Origin: Campylobacter hepaticus
Lineage (GTDB): Bacteria > Campylobacterota > Campylobacteria > Campylobacterales > Campylobacteraceae
Length of the DNA stretch: 64,000 nt
Assembly (NCBI RefSeq): GCF_001687475.2
Contig: NZ_CP031611.1
Span: 1,054,001-1,118,000, forward strand
Direction: 5' to 3'
Below, piece after piece: positions 54,677-63,380 of this stretch. Each line of letters begins with the position of its first letter. Position 1 is the first letter of the stretch. The translations under genes were made by a program, and so were the position numbers. The notes under the pieces were generated by a model. It had not been told where the DNA came from. It was given only the letters and a program-made list of their open reading frames with translations, and did no database searches.

Positions 54677-55126
54677 TTGCAAATTAATATCTTTTGTATT
54701 CAAAAAAATAACAAATTAGAAACCTGGAATGAAAAATACTCCAAACTCATTTCCAAATACGCTACTTTAAAACAAATTCATATCTTTAACAAAAAAATAT
54801 CCTCTGCTCAAAATTTAGGTATTTTAGAAGCTAAAAAAAGCTATGAAGAAGCTTTTATTCCTCATAAAAAAGGCTATTGTATCGTTCTTGATGAAAAAGG
54901 AAAAAATCTTACAAGTATAGAATTTGCAAAACTCATTCAAAATAAAAATGAACTTAGTTTTTTCATAGGTGGAGCCTATGGCCTAAGAGAAGAATTCACT
55001 CAAAGTTTAGATTTTAAACTTTCATTAAGTAAACTTACCCTAGCACATCAATTTGTTAAAATTTTACTTTTAGAACAAATTTATCGTGCTTTTTGTATTA
55101 ATAATAATCATCCTTATCACAAATAG
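54677..55126 (+). CDS. rlmH: 23S rRNA (pseudouridine1915-N3)-methyltransferase RlmH
   Basis: The start is taken as TTG at 54677, one base after the accD stop, with GGA at 54667-54669. This gives MQINIFCIQ and 149 residues, the family length. An upstream ATG at 54644 would add an accD-overlapping tail that does not look like RlmH. SPOUT features include [54 protein letters not shown] and the end HPYHK. It modifies the helix 69 pseudouridine of 23S rRNA. Confidence 0.92.
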   Translation: MQINIFCIQKNNKLETWNEKYSKLISKYATLKQIHIFNKKISSAQNLGILEAKKSYEEAFIPHKKGYCIVLDEKGKNLTSIEFAKLIQNKNELSFFIGGAYGLREEFTQSLDFKLSLSKLTLAHQFVKILLLEQIYRAFCINNNHPYHK

Positions 55127-55137
55127 AAAGTTTTAAA

Positions 55138-55500
55138 ATGACAAAAAATGAGATACAAAATTTTAAAATTATTTTAGAAGAAAGACAAAAAACCATTATA
55201 GAAAATTTGCACAGTAATTCTAAAGAAATAGAAGCACTTCACAATAGTGTCCCAAGCGATAGTGTTGATTTTTCTGTTATAGAAACAGGTTCACAAATTG
55301 ATTTTACCATAAGCACTAATCTTAAAGAAGAACTTTTAGAAATTAAAAATTCTTTAGAAAAAATTAAAAATGACACTTATGGAATTTGCGAATCCTGTGA
55401 TGATGAAATCGATACCAAAAGACTTAAGGTTAAACCACATGCAAGATATTGCATCACTTGCCGCCAAATTGCAGAACAAGGAAAAAAACATGAAAATTAA
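55138..55500 (+). CDS. dksA: DksA-family RNA polymerase-binding regulator
   Basis: 120 residues. An N-terminal coiled-coil with an acidic tip (PSDSVDFSVIE, Asp41 and Asp44) is followed by a C-terminal four-cysteine zinc finger, Cys84, Cys87, Cys105 and Cys108 (CESCDDEIDTKRLKVKPHARYCITC). It enters the secondary channel of RNA polymerase and modulates stable RNA transcription with ppGpp. It is shorter than E. coli DksA (151). It overlaps the next gene by 11 bases. Confidence 0.92.
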   Translation: MTKNEIQNFKIILEERQKTIIENLHSNSKEIEALHNSVPSDSVDFSVIETGSQIDFTISTNLKEELLEIKNSLEKIKNDTYGICESCDDEIDTKRLKVKPHARYCITCRQIAEQGKKHEN

Positions 55501-56473
55501 ACTTTTTTTATTTGCAAGTTTTATTTATATAGCACTTATTATTGGCTTTGCTTGGCATTTAGAATTAGGTAATTATACCTTAACTATTAAAAATACTACC
55601 TTAGAACTCCCTATAATGATATGGTTAATTATTCCTTTAATCATTTACATGATTTTAAGCGTTTTCCATATAAGTTTATATGGTTTCTTGCGTTATTTAA
55701 AATTTAAGCATTTTTTTAAAGATGCAGCTAAATTTGAAAACTATACACAAGATTTATTGCTTCAAAAAGATTCTAAAATCACTTTTCAAACAAAAGAATT
55801 TAGAACTGTTGCACAATTTTTTAAAACTATAAAAACCCATGAAAAAATCCCGCATTCAAATAAAATTAATGAAATTTTAGATCTCATTGATGGTTTAAAT
55901 CATAGTGAATATTTTAATCTTAATAAATATAAACTAGATAATAATAATGCTTTATTTATACAAAATGAAAAAAATCATCTCAAACAAGATATCAATTATG
56001 CTTATTCAAAAATTAAAAATCTTAATGAAATTAAAAATGAATTTGAAGAAATTGCCTTTAACGCTTTATTAGAAAAAGCAAATTATGAACAAATTAAAAA
56101 TATACAAATTACCAAAAAACCTTTTCAAATTCTTAATCTCATAAAACGCTTCAAAGAAGGTAGCTTAAACTTAAATGCTGCAGAATATGAAGTTTTAATT
56201 TCTCATCAAACTCTTAGCCAAAAAGATTATCTTAATATAGCAAAACTTAGCACTACACTTTTAAATCCTGATGCTCTTATAGGAATTTTTAATAAAATTA
56301 AAAATGAAAAAAATGAAGCTTTAAAAGCTTATTTATATCTTTTAGCTGAATTTGGACTTTTAGATGAACTAAGAAATCAAATTCATAATGACAAACAATT
56401 TAATGAATTTCAAGCTTTTTTAATATTACGCGAAAAAAATATCAAAATAGATCTTAAACAAATTATACAATGA
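55490..56473 (+). CDS. Membrane protein with long cytoplasmic helical domain, function unknown
   Basis: The ATG at 55490 inside the dksA end is preferred over 55370. It has AAGG seven bases upstream, and it gives a clean membrane start (MKIKLFLFASFIYIALIIGFAW). The protein has 327 residues. Two membrane helices (about 5-22 and 43-63) are followed by a soluble, mostly helical region to the end with no motif I recognise. It overlaps dusB by four bases. From memory it matches Cj0124c. Confidence 0.75.
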   Translation: MKIKLFLFASFIYIALIIGFAWHLELGNYTLTIKNTTLELPIMIWLIIPLIIYMILSVFHISLYGFLRYLKFKHFFKDAAKFENYTQDLLLQKDSKITFQTKEFRTVAQFFKTIKTHEKIPHSNKINEILDLIDGLNHSEYFNLNKYKLDNNNALFIQNEKNHLKQDINYAYSKIKNLNEIKNEFEEIAFNALLEKANYEQIKNIQITKKPFQILNLIKRFKEGSLNLNAAEYEVLISHQTLSQKDYLNIAKLSTTLLNPDALIGIFNKIKNEKNEALKAYLYLLAEFGLLDELRNQIHNDKQFNEFQAFLILREKNIKIDLKQIIQ

Positions 56474-57387
56474 TAGATTTTAGTCAAAAGCCTTTATTTT
56501 TAGCTCCTATGGCAGGTTTTTCTGATTTACCCTTTCGCAATGTGGTAAAAAAATTTGGTGCTGATGTAACTTTAAGTGAAATGATAAGTTCTAATGCCTT
56601 AGTTTATGAAAATTCTAAAACCTTACGTATGTTAGAACGTGCTGATCTTGAAAAACCTTATATAGTTCAAATTGCAGGATCTAATAAAGAAATTATCAAA
56701 AAAGCTGTACAAATTTTAAATGAAATCAATTTTATCGATGGAATTGATTTTAATTGTGGTTGCCCTGTAAATAAAGTTGTAAAACAATGTGCAGGTAGTG
56801 CTTTATTAGAAAATTTAGAACTTTTTAAAACCCTTGTAGGAGTAATTAAAGAAAATAATAAAAAAAATCTAACAAGTGTTAAATTTAGACTCGGTTTTAA
56901 TGAAAAATATCCCGAAAAAATAGCTCAAATTTGTCAAAGTTTAGGGGTAGATTTTATAAGCATTCATGGGCGTACAAGAAAACAATTATATAGCGGCAAG
57001 GCTGATTACGAATCTATAGCCAAAGCTAAAGCAAGCGTCAAAATTCCTGTAATTGCCAATGGTGATATTAATGCACAAAATGCTAGTGAAGTTTATAATA
57101 TTACAAAATGTGATGGATTAATGATAGGACGTGCGAGTATTGGGAATCCTTGGATATTTTATGAAATCAAACATAATAAAAAAGTTAACGAACATTTAAA
57201 AAAAGAAATCATACTTACACATTTTGATGAAATGATAAAACATTATAAAACTCAAGGTACAAGCCTTTTTCGTAAACATCTACACGAATACTCTAAAGGA
57301 TATAAAGATGCTTCAGCTTTTAGAGATGAAATCAATCACATTAATGATATAGAAAAAATGAGAGAATTAATACAATTATTCTTTTAA
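56470..57387 (+). CDS. dusB: tRNA-dihydrouridine synthase
   Basis: 305 residues, FMN-dependent TIM barrel. The FMN-binding opening is LFLAPMAGFSDLPFR (9-23), the catalytic Cys98 lies in DFNCGCPVNKVVKQCAGSALL, and SIHGRTRKQLYSGKADYESI and VIANGDINAQNASEV follow. The C-terminal recognition domain is short. DusB is the best label by general pattern, but the subfamily is not certain. It ends the accD operon and converges on ybeY. Confidence 0.9.
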   Translation: MIDFSQKPLFLAPMAGFSDLPFRNVVKKFGADVTLSEMISSNALVYENSKTLRMLERADLEKPYIVQIAGSNKEIIKKAVQILNEINFIDGIDFNCGCPVNKVVKQCAGSALLENLELFKTLVGVIKENNKKNLTSVKFRLGFNEKYPEKIAQICQSLGVDFISIHGRTRKQLYSGKADYESIAKAKASVKIPVIANGDINAQNASEVYNITKCDGLMIGRASIGNPWIFYEIKHNKKVNEHLKKEIILTHFDEMIKHYKTQGTSLFRKHLHEYSKGYKDASAFRDEINHINDIEKMRELIQLFF

Positions 57388-57404
57388 AGTTTTTTATTAT
57401 AAAA

Positions 57405-57809
57405 CTATTCTAAAGTTCGTATGATTAAACTTTTAGGTAATTTAAAATATTCTATAAGTTCTTTTTCTTTCTCTCGCATTTGTCCATTATCTCTTTCATG
57501 ATCAAAACCTAATAAATGAAGCATAGCGTGTATAAAAAGCAAACTGAGTTCTTCTTCATAAGTATGACCTAAATCTTTTGCTTTTTGTTTTGCCAAATCA
57601 ACATTAATAACAATAGATCCTAAAGGTAAATTCTCATGAATATTTTCCAAAGGAAAAGAAAGTACATCAGTAGTTTTATCTTGTTTTCTTTGTTTTAAAT
57701 TAATCTCTTGCATTGTTTTATCATCAACAAAAAGAAGCTCTACATCTTTAGGACTTAAAAAACACGCTATATCTTCTAAAAAATCACATTTTTCATCACT
57801 TAGTATCAT
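57405..57809 (-). CDS. ybeY: Endoribonuclease YbeY
   Basis: 134 residues. The zinc motif HxxxHxxxxxH is His94, His98 and His104 (FIHAMLHLLGFDHE). YbeY takes part in 16S rRNA 3' maturation and ribosome quality control. The upstream KTTDVLSFP is the other family signature. It overlaps recO by four bases and is the last gene of the minus-strand cluster. Confidence 0.95.
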   Translation of the reverse strand: MILSDEKCDFLEDIACFLSPKDVELLFVDDKTMQEINLKQRKQDKTTDVLSFPLENIHENLPLGSIVINVDLAKQKAKDLGHTYEEELSLLFIHAMLHLLGFDHERDNGQMREKEKELIEYFKLPKSLIIRTLE

Positions 57810-58420
57810 AAACCCTCTTTAATCAAATGGTATAAATTTTGAATCTCTTCATCATTAAAAATAGCACAATTTTTACTTTTATAAAATTCCATTAATTTTT
57901 TTGCCTCAAATTCAAATCCCAAAGCACAATATGCATGTGAAGGCAATAAAGCCCGTATTAAAGTAATACGATTGTGAATTTTCTCATCACAAGCAAAGCA
58001 AATAAATTCCTTATGAAGCCTCCCTTCAAATTCTAAAATTTTAAGATAAGCATCAACAATCACACGTTTTGGATTTTGTTTTTGAAATCTTTTTACACAT
58101 TCATCAAGTAAATTAAAATAAAAACTATCAAGCTCTTGTACTTCTTTTAAATGCTGATATAAAAGGCGAATAAATTCTTGCCAAATTAACATTTTATCTC
58201 TTTGCATGATCCATAAAAAACCCAAATGCAAAACATCTTTAAGTCTAGGTAAAAAAGCAGGATTTTCTTCTAAAGCAAAATCAATTTTATAACCACTTAA
58301 AATATTAGAATGCCTAAGTCCATAAAAACGATAAGCTTTAATAAGCATCCTAGAACTTAAAACATAAACGATTAAATCTTCGTCTTTAACTTTTTGAGTA
58401 TATAGTATAAAACCTTGCAT
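57806..58420 (-). CDS. recO: RecO-like recombination mediator
   Basis: 204 residues. The N-terminal OB-fold part (MQGFILYTQKVKDEDLIVYVLSSRMLIKAYRFYGLRHS) and helical C-terminal part match the epsilonproteobacterial RecO group. Two Cys (FICFACDEKI) remain where a zinc site occurs in some RecO proteins, but the second pair is missing. RecO loads RecA on SSB-coated gaps with RecR. It overlaps both neighbours by one and four bases. Confidence 0.82.
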   Translation of the reverse strand: MQGFILYTQKVKDEDLIVYVLSSRMLIKAYRFYGLRHSNILSGYKIDFALEENPAFLPRLKDVLHLGFLWIMQRDKMLIWQEFIRLLYQHLKEVQELDSFYFNLLDECVKRFQKQNPKRVIVDAYLKILEFEGRLHKEFICFACDEKIHNRITLIRALLPSHAYCALGFEFEAKKLMEFYKSKNCAIFNDEEIQNLYHLIKEGL

Positions 58421-58941
58421 TAAAGTATTTCAATACCATAAGCTCTAAGTATATCAAAAGCAAATCCTTCTAATTTTTCATCAAAACTTGCACTTAAATT
58501 TTGATGCAAAATAATTCTTGCATTTGGCTTAGCATTAAAAGCTAAAATAATATTACAAAATACACAAATATGAGAAACCAAACCTGCAAAATGAATTTCT
58601 TCATAAGTACTTTTTTCAATAAAATTGGCCAATTCTAAACTTCCAAAAACATTTTTATGAAAAATTTTATGTGCTTTTTGCAAAAAAGGTTCAAATTCCT
58701 GTGGCATATACCAACCAAAACTGTCTTTAATGCAATGTTTCACAGGTAAATTTAAACCTTCTCTAGTTTTAAGATAATTTTCATCATGAGTATCATAAGT
58801 TACAAGTAAATGCATAGTATTAAAATCAATATGATTTAAAGCTTCAAGTATATTTTTTTTTATTTTTAAAGCTTTCTCAAAACCTAAACTTCCATCAATA
58901 AAATCATTTTGATAATCAACTAAAACAAAAGCTTTATTCAT
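58420..58941 (-). CDS. Isochorismatase/nicotinamidase-family cysteine hydrolase
   Basis: The start is set at ATG 58941 (MNKAFVLVDYQNDF), which avoids a 19-base overlap with the upstream gene and has AAAAGG ten bases before. This gives 173 residues. Visible catalytic features are Asp9 (VDYQNDF), the TYDTHDENY metal-type segment, a Lys in HCIKDSFGWY, and the nucleophile Cys in AGLVSHICV. The TYDTH...HC layout is closer to nicotinamidase-like amidases than to isochorismatase proper. Substrate unknown. Confidence 0.83.
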   Translation of the reverse strand: MNKAFVLVDYQNDFIDGSLGFEKALKIKKNILEALNHIDFNTMHLLVTYDTHDENYLKTREGLNLPVKHCIKDSFGWYMPQEFEPFLQKAHKIFHKNVFGSLELANFIEKSTYEEIHFAGLVSHICVFCNIILAFNAKPNARIILHQNLSASFDEKLEGFAFDILRAYGIEIL

Positions 58942-58946
58942 TACAT

Positions 58947-59702
58947 TTATACCTTTTCTAACCAAAAACTCCCTGTATGTAAATTTGCAAAAGCAGTTTT
59001 TAAACTTGTAAAAAGTTTAGGGTATTCTTTTTCTAACTTTGCCAAAATTTGTTTACTTTCTTCTCTTGCATGCGGAAATTTTACATTTCTCTCGCTTAAT
59101 TTCATACCAGGACAAAATTCATTACCTATAACGCTAAGCTCATTGTGCATAGCATTATCCCTAAGTTGTCTTTCACGTACAAAAATTAAAGGACGTATAA
59201 CAATTACACCGCGTTTACTTTGATAAATAGGCGCTAAAGTTCTTAAAGCTCCATTATGGATAAAATTCATAAAAAAACTCTCTGCTGCATCATCTAAATG
59301 ATGAGCAAGAGCAAGTTTATTAAAACCTTTTTCAAGTGCATAAGTATATAAAGCTCCACGACGCATTCTTGAAAAATAACTACAAAAACTAGAATTTTTC
59401 CTTATAGTATCACCTGAAATTTCATAAATATTAGAATCAAGAATAGTATGTTTAATACCATGTTCTTTACAATGTAAATGAAGATGAGAATAATCTTCTC
59501 CCATACCATAACTTAAAGTTAAAGCTTCAAACTCAAATTTAAAAGGAGCATGAGCTTGCATACGTTTTAAAAGATGTGCTAAGGCTAATGAATCTTTTCC
59601 TCCACTAAGTCCTAATAAAACACGGTCACCCTCTTGAATGAGTTTGAATTTAGCATTAGCTTGTGTGACTTGCCGTATAAGTTTTTTACTAAGATTTATC
59701 AT
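58947..59702 (-). CDS. ttcA: TtcA-like tRNA 2-thiocytidine synthetase with altered cysteine motif
   Basis: 251 residues. The PP-loop SGGKDS lies at 33-38, AHHLDDAAESFFMN at 133-146 and NEFCPG at 194-199. E. coli TtcA holds a [4Fe-4S] cluster with three cysteines, the first two in a CxxC before SRxRRG. Here that stretch reads CSYFSRMRRG: Cys107 is kept but position 110 is Phe (TTT), and Cys197 matches the third ligand. One ligand therefore seems to be missing. It overlaps mtnN by four bases. Family is clear; activity is uncertain. Confidence 0.82.
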   Translation of the reverse strand: MINLSKKLIRQVTQANAKFKLIQEGDRVLLGLSGGKDSLALAHLLKRMQAHAPFKFEFEALTLSYGMGEDYSHLHLHCKEHGIKHTILDSNIYEISGDTIRKNSSFCSYFSRMRRGALYTYALEKGFNKLALAHHLDDAAESFFMNFIHNGALRTLAPIYQSKRGVIVIRPLIFVRERQLRDNAMHNELSVIGNEFCPGMKLSERNVKFPHAREESKQILAKLEKEYPKLFTSLKTAFANLHTGSFWLEKV

Positions 59703-60385
59703 AATTTATCGCACATTTTAAGAATAAAATTAGCTGAAATCTTAGCAGAATTAATTACAAATTCATCAAAATCAAATTCTGCTTTTTCTCCTGCTTTATC
59801 ACTCATAGCTCTTAAAATAAAACAAGGTATTTTTAAAGCATCACAAACCAAAGCTACACTTGCCCCTTCCATTTCACAAGCATCAGCATTAAAAATTTTT
59901 CTAATTTTAGCTTTTTTTGCTTCATCGCAAATAAATTCATCGCCTGTAGCAATGATACCTGCACGAAGTTTTATTTTTAATTCTTGAGCAACTTCCAAAG
60001 CAAGAGTATTTAATTTTTCATCTGTTTTGATAAAAATTTCGTTACCTGGGACAAAACCCAATGGATGACCAAAAGCAGTAATATCAAGATCATATTGAAC
60101 TAATTGAGTTGCATAAAGCAAATCACCAATTTCAAGTTCAGGATTAAAAGCTCCTGCAACACCTGTGAAAAGTAAAATCTGTGCACCAAATTTTTCTATC
60201 ATCACACTAGCGCTTAAAGTAGAATTAACCTTACCTATTTTAGAATAAGCTAAAATAAGTTCATGATTTTTATATTGAGCAAAATAATAAGTATTATTTG
60301 CATATTCTATTTTAGTATAATCTTTAAGTATCTCAAGTAAAGGATCAATCTCTTCACTCATCGCACCTAAAATTGCTATTTTCAT
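59699..60385 (-). CDS. mtnN: 5'-methylthioadenosine/S-adenosylhomocysteine nucleosidase
   Basis: 228 residues (Pfs). N-terminal KIAILGAMSEEIDPLL, GVAGAF, and DACEMEGASVALVCDALKIPCFILRAMSDKAG with the catalytic Glu and Asp are all present. It detoxifies SAH and MTA and feeds S-ribosylhomocysteine to LuxS. In the futalosine pathway of this group the same enzyme also hydrolyses 6-amino-6-deoxyfutalosine, so it may link to mqnP in this window (family knowledge). Overlap of four bases with both neighbours. Confidence 0.95.
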   Translation of the reverse strand: MKIAILGAMSEEIDPLLEILKDYTKIEYANNTYYFAQYKNHELILAYSKIGKVNSTLSASVMIEKFGAQILLFTGVAGAFNPELEIGDLLYATQLVQYDLDITAFGHPLGFVPGNEIFIKTDEKLNTLALEVAQELKIKLRAGIIATGDEFICDEAKKAKIRKIFNADACEMEGASVALVCDALKIPCFILRAMSDKAGEKAEFDFDEFVINSAKISANFILKMCDKL

Positions 60386-61314
60386 AATACAGCCTTTAAA
60401 AATTTATCAATATCACTCATATTTGTTAAAGCATAGGTTTCTTTTAAACTGATTTTTTTATTTAAACCTTTAAGCACACTAGCACCAAACTCAACAAAAT
60501 AATCTATTTCATTTTCACAAGTTTTAATACTTTGTTTATAAAGAACAGGAGAAACAAGTTGTGCTTTTAATAAGGCAAGGGCTTCTTTTTTATTTGAATA
60601 AGCTTTAGCGTTTACATTTGATAATACAGTTTTAAAATCCTCCTTTAAAACTTTCTCAAGCTCAACAAACAATTTATTAGAAGCATTTTCCAAAAGCGGG
60701 CAATGACTTGCCACGCTCATATTTAAAAGCATAACTCTTTTAGCTCCTGCGTTTTTAAACATATTTTCACAATCTGCTAAATCAGATTTTAAGCCTGCTA
60801 TAACAATTTGTCCATCACAATTATAATTTGCAGGAAAAATTTGTTTATTCTCTTTTCTAGCTTTTTGACAAAGTTCTTCTATAAGAATATCATCAAGTCC
60901 TAAAATCACCATCATACCTGCTTGAATTTTAGCACAATCTTCTTGCATAAAAAAGCCTCTTTTGTTTACCAAAGAAAGAACCTCTAAAAAGCTAAAAGCA
61001 TCGCTTACTGCTAAAGCTGAAAATTCTCCTAAAGAATGTCCTAATGCTAATTTAAAAGATAAATCGGGTACATTTTCTAATACAACACTATAAGCCATTA
61101 AAGAATTTAAAACTATAGCAGGTTGGGTAAATTCACTTTGATTAAGCTTATCATTTTCTTCAAAAAGCAAGTATTTGAAATCAATTTTGCAAAAATCACT
61201 TGCATTTTCAAGCAATTGTTTAGCTTTTACAGAATTTTCATAAAAATCTTTCCCCATGCCAAAATTTTGAGATCCTTGACCAGGGAATATAAATGCAGCA
61301 TTGATTAATGACAA
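60382..61314 (-). CDS. fabD: Malonyl-CoA:ACP transacylase
   Basis: The start is assigned to TTG at 61314 because a perfect GGAGG (61321-61325) lies six bases before it. It gives MSLINAAFIFPGQG, 310 residues, the family length. Catalytic Ser94 is in GHSLGE and a later His is in VASHCPLLENA. It moves malonyl from CoA to ACP for fatty acid synthesis. The ribosome binding site and first codons lie inside the His/Cys tail of slyD, with a ten-base overlap. Confidence 0.94.
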   Translation of the reverse strand: MSLINAAFIFPGQGSQNFGMGKDFYENSVKAKQLLENASDFCKIDFKYLLFEENDKLNQSEFTQPAIVLNSLMAYSVVLENVPDLSFKLALGHSLGEFSALAVSDAFSFLEVLSLVNKRGFFMQEDCAKIQAGMMVILGLDDILIEELCQKARKENKQIFPANYNCDGQIVIAGLKSDLADCENMFKNAGAKRVMLLNMSVASHCPLLENASNKLFVELEKVLKEDFKTVLSNVNAKAYSNKKEALALLKAQLVSPVLYKQSIKTCENEIDYFVEFGASVLKGLNKKISLKETYALTNMSDIDKFLKAVL

Positions 61315-61853
61315 CCACAACCTCCGCCACAACAACCACCGTGTCCATGATCATGATTATGTCCACTTTGACAACCACAACTATTAGATCCTGCAATAAT
61401 ACCTGTTAAAATTTCATCCTCACTAGCTTTTCTAACATCTACAATATTTAAAGAAAAAAGTAAATCACATCCTGCATAAGGATGATTATAATCAATCGTT
61501 ACATCTTTTTCACCAACTTCTTTTACAGTCACACGCACTGTTTCACCATTTTCACCTTCACCAAAAAGTTCCATTCCAATTTTTAAATCAATTCCTGCAA
61601 ATTGTTCTTTTGGTAAAGTTTGTACAGCATTTTCATCATACTCACCCAAACCTTTTTCTTTTTTAATCACAATATCAGCATTACTTGGACAATCAAGCTT
61701 CATCACTTCTTCTTCTAAACTTTCTAAAATTTGACCCTTGCCCAAAATAAAAGAAATAGGTTGAGAATAAAGATTTGATTCCAAAACTTCATTAGTATTC
61801 GCATTTTTTAATTCATAATACATTGAAACTACACTATTTTTTGCTATAGCCAT
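61305..61853 (-). CDS. slyD: SlyD-type FKBP peptidyl-prolyl isomerase with metal-binding tail
   Basis: 182 residues. The FKBP half (about 1-65 and 130-150) flanks an insert-in-flap chaperone domain. ISFILGKGQILESLEEEVMKL and YNHPYAGCDLLFSLNIVDVR are family sequences. The tail from about 156 is packed with Cys, His and Gly (NSCGCQSGHNHDHGHGG, then CC and CGC repeats). It would bind nickel or zinc; in other bacteria SlyD supports hydrogenase and urease metallation. A GGAG ribosome binding site precedes it. Confidence 0.95.
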   Translation of the reverse strand: MAIAKNSVVSMYYELKNANTNEVLESNLYSQPISFILGKGQILESLEEEVMKLDCPSNADIVIKKEKGLGEYDENAVQTLPKEQFAGIDLKIGMELFGEGENGETVRVTVKEVGEKDVTIDYNHPYAGCDLLFSLNIVDVRKASEDEILTGIIAGSNSCGCQSGHNHDHGHGGCCGGGCGCH

Positions 61854-61868
61854 TTTTATCTCCTTAAT

Positions 61869-62804
61869 TTATTTTCTATTAGGCGAATCTTTTGCTTCAG
61901 GTGAATTAGGATAATTATTTTTTAAAGCTTTATAAAAACTATTTGCTGTTTTAATATCACCTATTTTATCTAATGAAATAGCAGTATGATATAAAAGCTT
62001 TGGAAAATAATCCCCCTTAGTACTTAAAGAAGAACTCTTTTTATAATAAAGTATTGCATTATTATAATTTTTCTTCTTATATTCTATCTCACCTAGCCAA
62101 AAATTTGCTCTTGCAGGTTTATAATGTTGTTTTTCTATAAGAAAATTTAATTTTACTTTAGCATACTCAAAAGCATTTTGTTTAATATCTTTTATTGCTA
62201 ATTCTAAAATTTCATTGTTATTTTTATTTTTCCAAGTATCATCAATTTGTTTTGTTTCATTTTCTTTTATACTATCTTTATTATTACTAGCATTAAAATC
62301 TTGCTTTATAGGTATAGAAGAATTATTTGAAATACTTAAATTATTATCATTTAATTCATTTTTAGAAAGATTATTAACATTCATAGTACTTACTAAAGAA
62401 CTAAGTTCACTTAAAATTTTTTTTACTTGCTTATTATTAGCTTCTTGAATTTTTCTACTTTCTTCAACATAATTTTTTAATCTTTGAATTTCTGCACTTA
62501 AATTATTTTCTATATTTTGATTGCTTTCTTCAAGTTGCATTAATCGAATATTTGATTTAGCATATTGAGAATTTACTCCTTCTAAAGTACTTTGTAAACC
62601 CTCTATCCTTTGGTCTATTTCATTAATTTTAGCATTGAACTGTATATTTTCATTACTTAAACTATCTAATTTTTCTTTAAAAAATTTTTCATTCGAAGTT
62701 AGACCATAAGAAGAATTGCTACTTATATCTCCTGCATCAAAAGCAGAATTTTCTGCATAAACTAAAGTAGCCCAAAAAAGAGCTACCAAAAATATTTCTT
62801 TCAT
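61869..62804 (-). CDS. cpoB: CpoB/YbgF-like periplasmic coiled-coil and TPR protein
   Basis: The ATG at 62804 is chosen over the TTG at 62807. The protein has 311 residues. A signal peptide (MKEIFLVALFWATLVYA) is followed by a coiled coil at about 35-130 (repeated Leu/Ile heptads) and a Ser/Asn-rich linker. TPR repeats follow at about 200-310 (ANFWLGEIEYKKKNYNNAILYYKKS, AISLDKIGDIKTANSFYKAL). It links outer-membrane constriction to wall synthesis in the Tol-Pal system in E. coli. It lies three bases after pal. Confidence 0.9.
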   Translation of the reverse strand: MKEIFLVALFWATLVYAENSAFDAGDISSNSSYGLTSNEKFFKEKLDSLSNENIQFNAKINEIDQRIEGLQSTLEGVNSQYAKSNIRLMQLEESNQNIENNLSAEIQRLKNYVEESRKIQEANNKQVKKILSELSSLVSTMNVNNLSKNELNDNNLSISNNSSIPIKQDFNASNNKDSIKENETKQIDDTWKNKNNNEILELAIKDIKQNAFEYAKVKLNFLIEKQHYKPARANFWLGEIEYKKKNYNNAILYYKKSSSLSTKGDYFPKLLYHTAISLDKIGDIKTANSFYKALKNNYPNSPEAKDSPNRK

Positions 62805-62807
62805 CAA

Positions 62808-63305
62808 TTATCTTGATAATTTAAATTCAGCACGACGATTTTGAGCATCGCAAGCTTTAGTTTTTTCTGTACACACAGGATTGGTTTCTCCATAACTTTT
62901 TACTGCAATTCTATCGGCATTTACACCTTTAGCAACCAAAGCTTCTTTTACCGCTTTAGCTCTTTTTAAACCCAAAGCTTGGTTATATTCATCAGTTCCC
63001 CATTCATCGCAATTTCCTTCAACGGTAATACTAACACCGCTTACTTCTGTATTAAAAATATCAGCATTTGTAGCAATAACACCTTGCATATCAGAACGAA
63101 TATTAAATTTATCAAAATCAAAATAAACTTTATTTAAAGTATCATTAAGTTGAGAAATTTTAGAATCAATATCCCAGCCATCAATTCCACCTGAACCACG
63201 ACTTGAATCAACACTACTATCGCTACTTACACTAGTGCTTTTTGTACTACAACCGCTAATAAGAACTGCAAGAACTGCAATTGAAGTAAAAAGAATTTTT
63301 TTCAT
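62808..63305 (-). CDS. pal: Peptidoglycan-associated lipoprotein Pal (Omp18)
   Basis: 165 residues. A lipoprotein signal with lipobox ISGC puts the acylated Cys at 19. A Ser-rich linker is followed by an OmpA_C domain (about 55-165) with VYFDFDKFNI, VEGNCDEWGTDEYNQALGLKRAKAV and CDAQNRRAEFKLSR; the Asp and Arg that hold diaminopimelate are present. It matches Campylobacter Omp18, a surface antigen. It has a weak AAGG-type ribosome binding site and is separated from tolB by 75 bases. Confidence 0.96.
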   Translation of the reverse strand: MKKILFTSIAVLAVLISGCSTKSTSVSSDSSVDSSRGSGGIDGWDIDSKISQLNDTLNKVYFDFDKFNIRSDMQGVIATNADIFNTEVSGVSITVEGNCDEWGTDEYNQALGLKRAKAVKEALVAKGVNADRIAVKSYGETNPVCTEKTKACDAQNRRAEFKLSR

Positions 63306-63380
63306 TTACGACCTTTCAAAGTTAATAAATTCTTACTATTATATCTAAATTTTAATTAATTTATACCTAAAATATAAATT

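Noticed and set aside
57388-57406. Terminator between dusB and ybeY
   Set aside because: Only a 6-bp AGTTTT/AAAACT stem is present, overlapping the ybeY stop; too weak to list.
61315-61335. FabD start at 61335
   Set aside because: The extra residues come from the slyD tail read in another frame; GGAGG-N6-TTG at 61314 fits much better.
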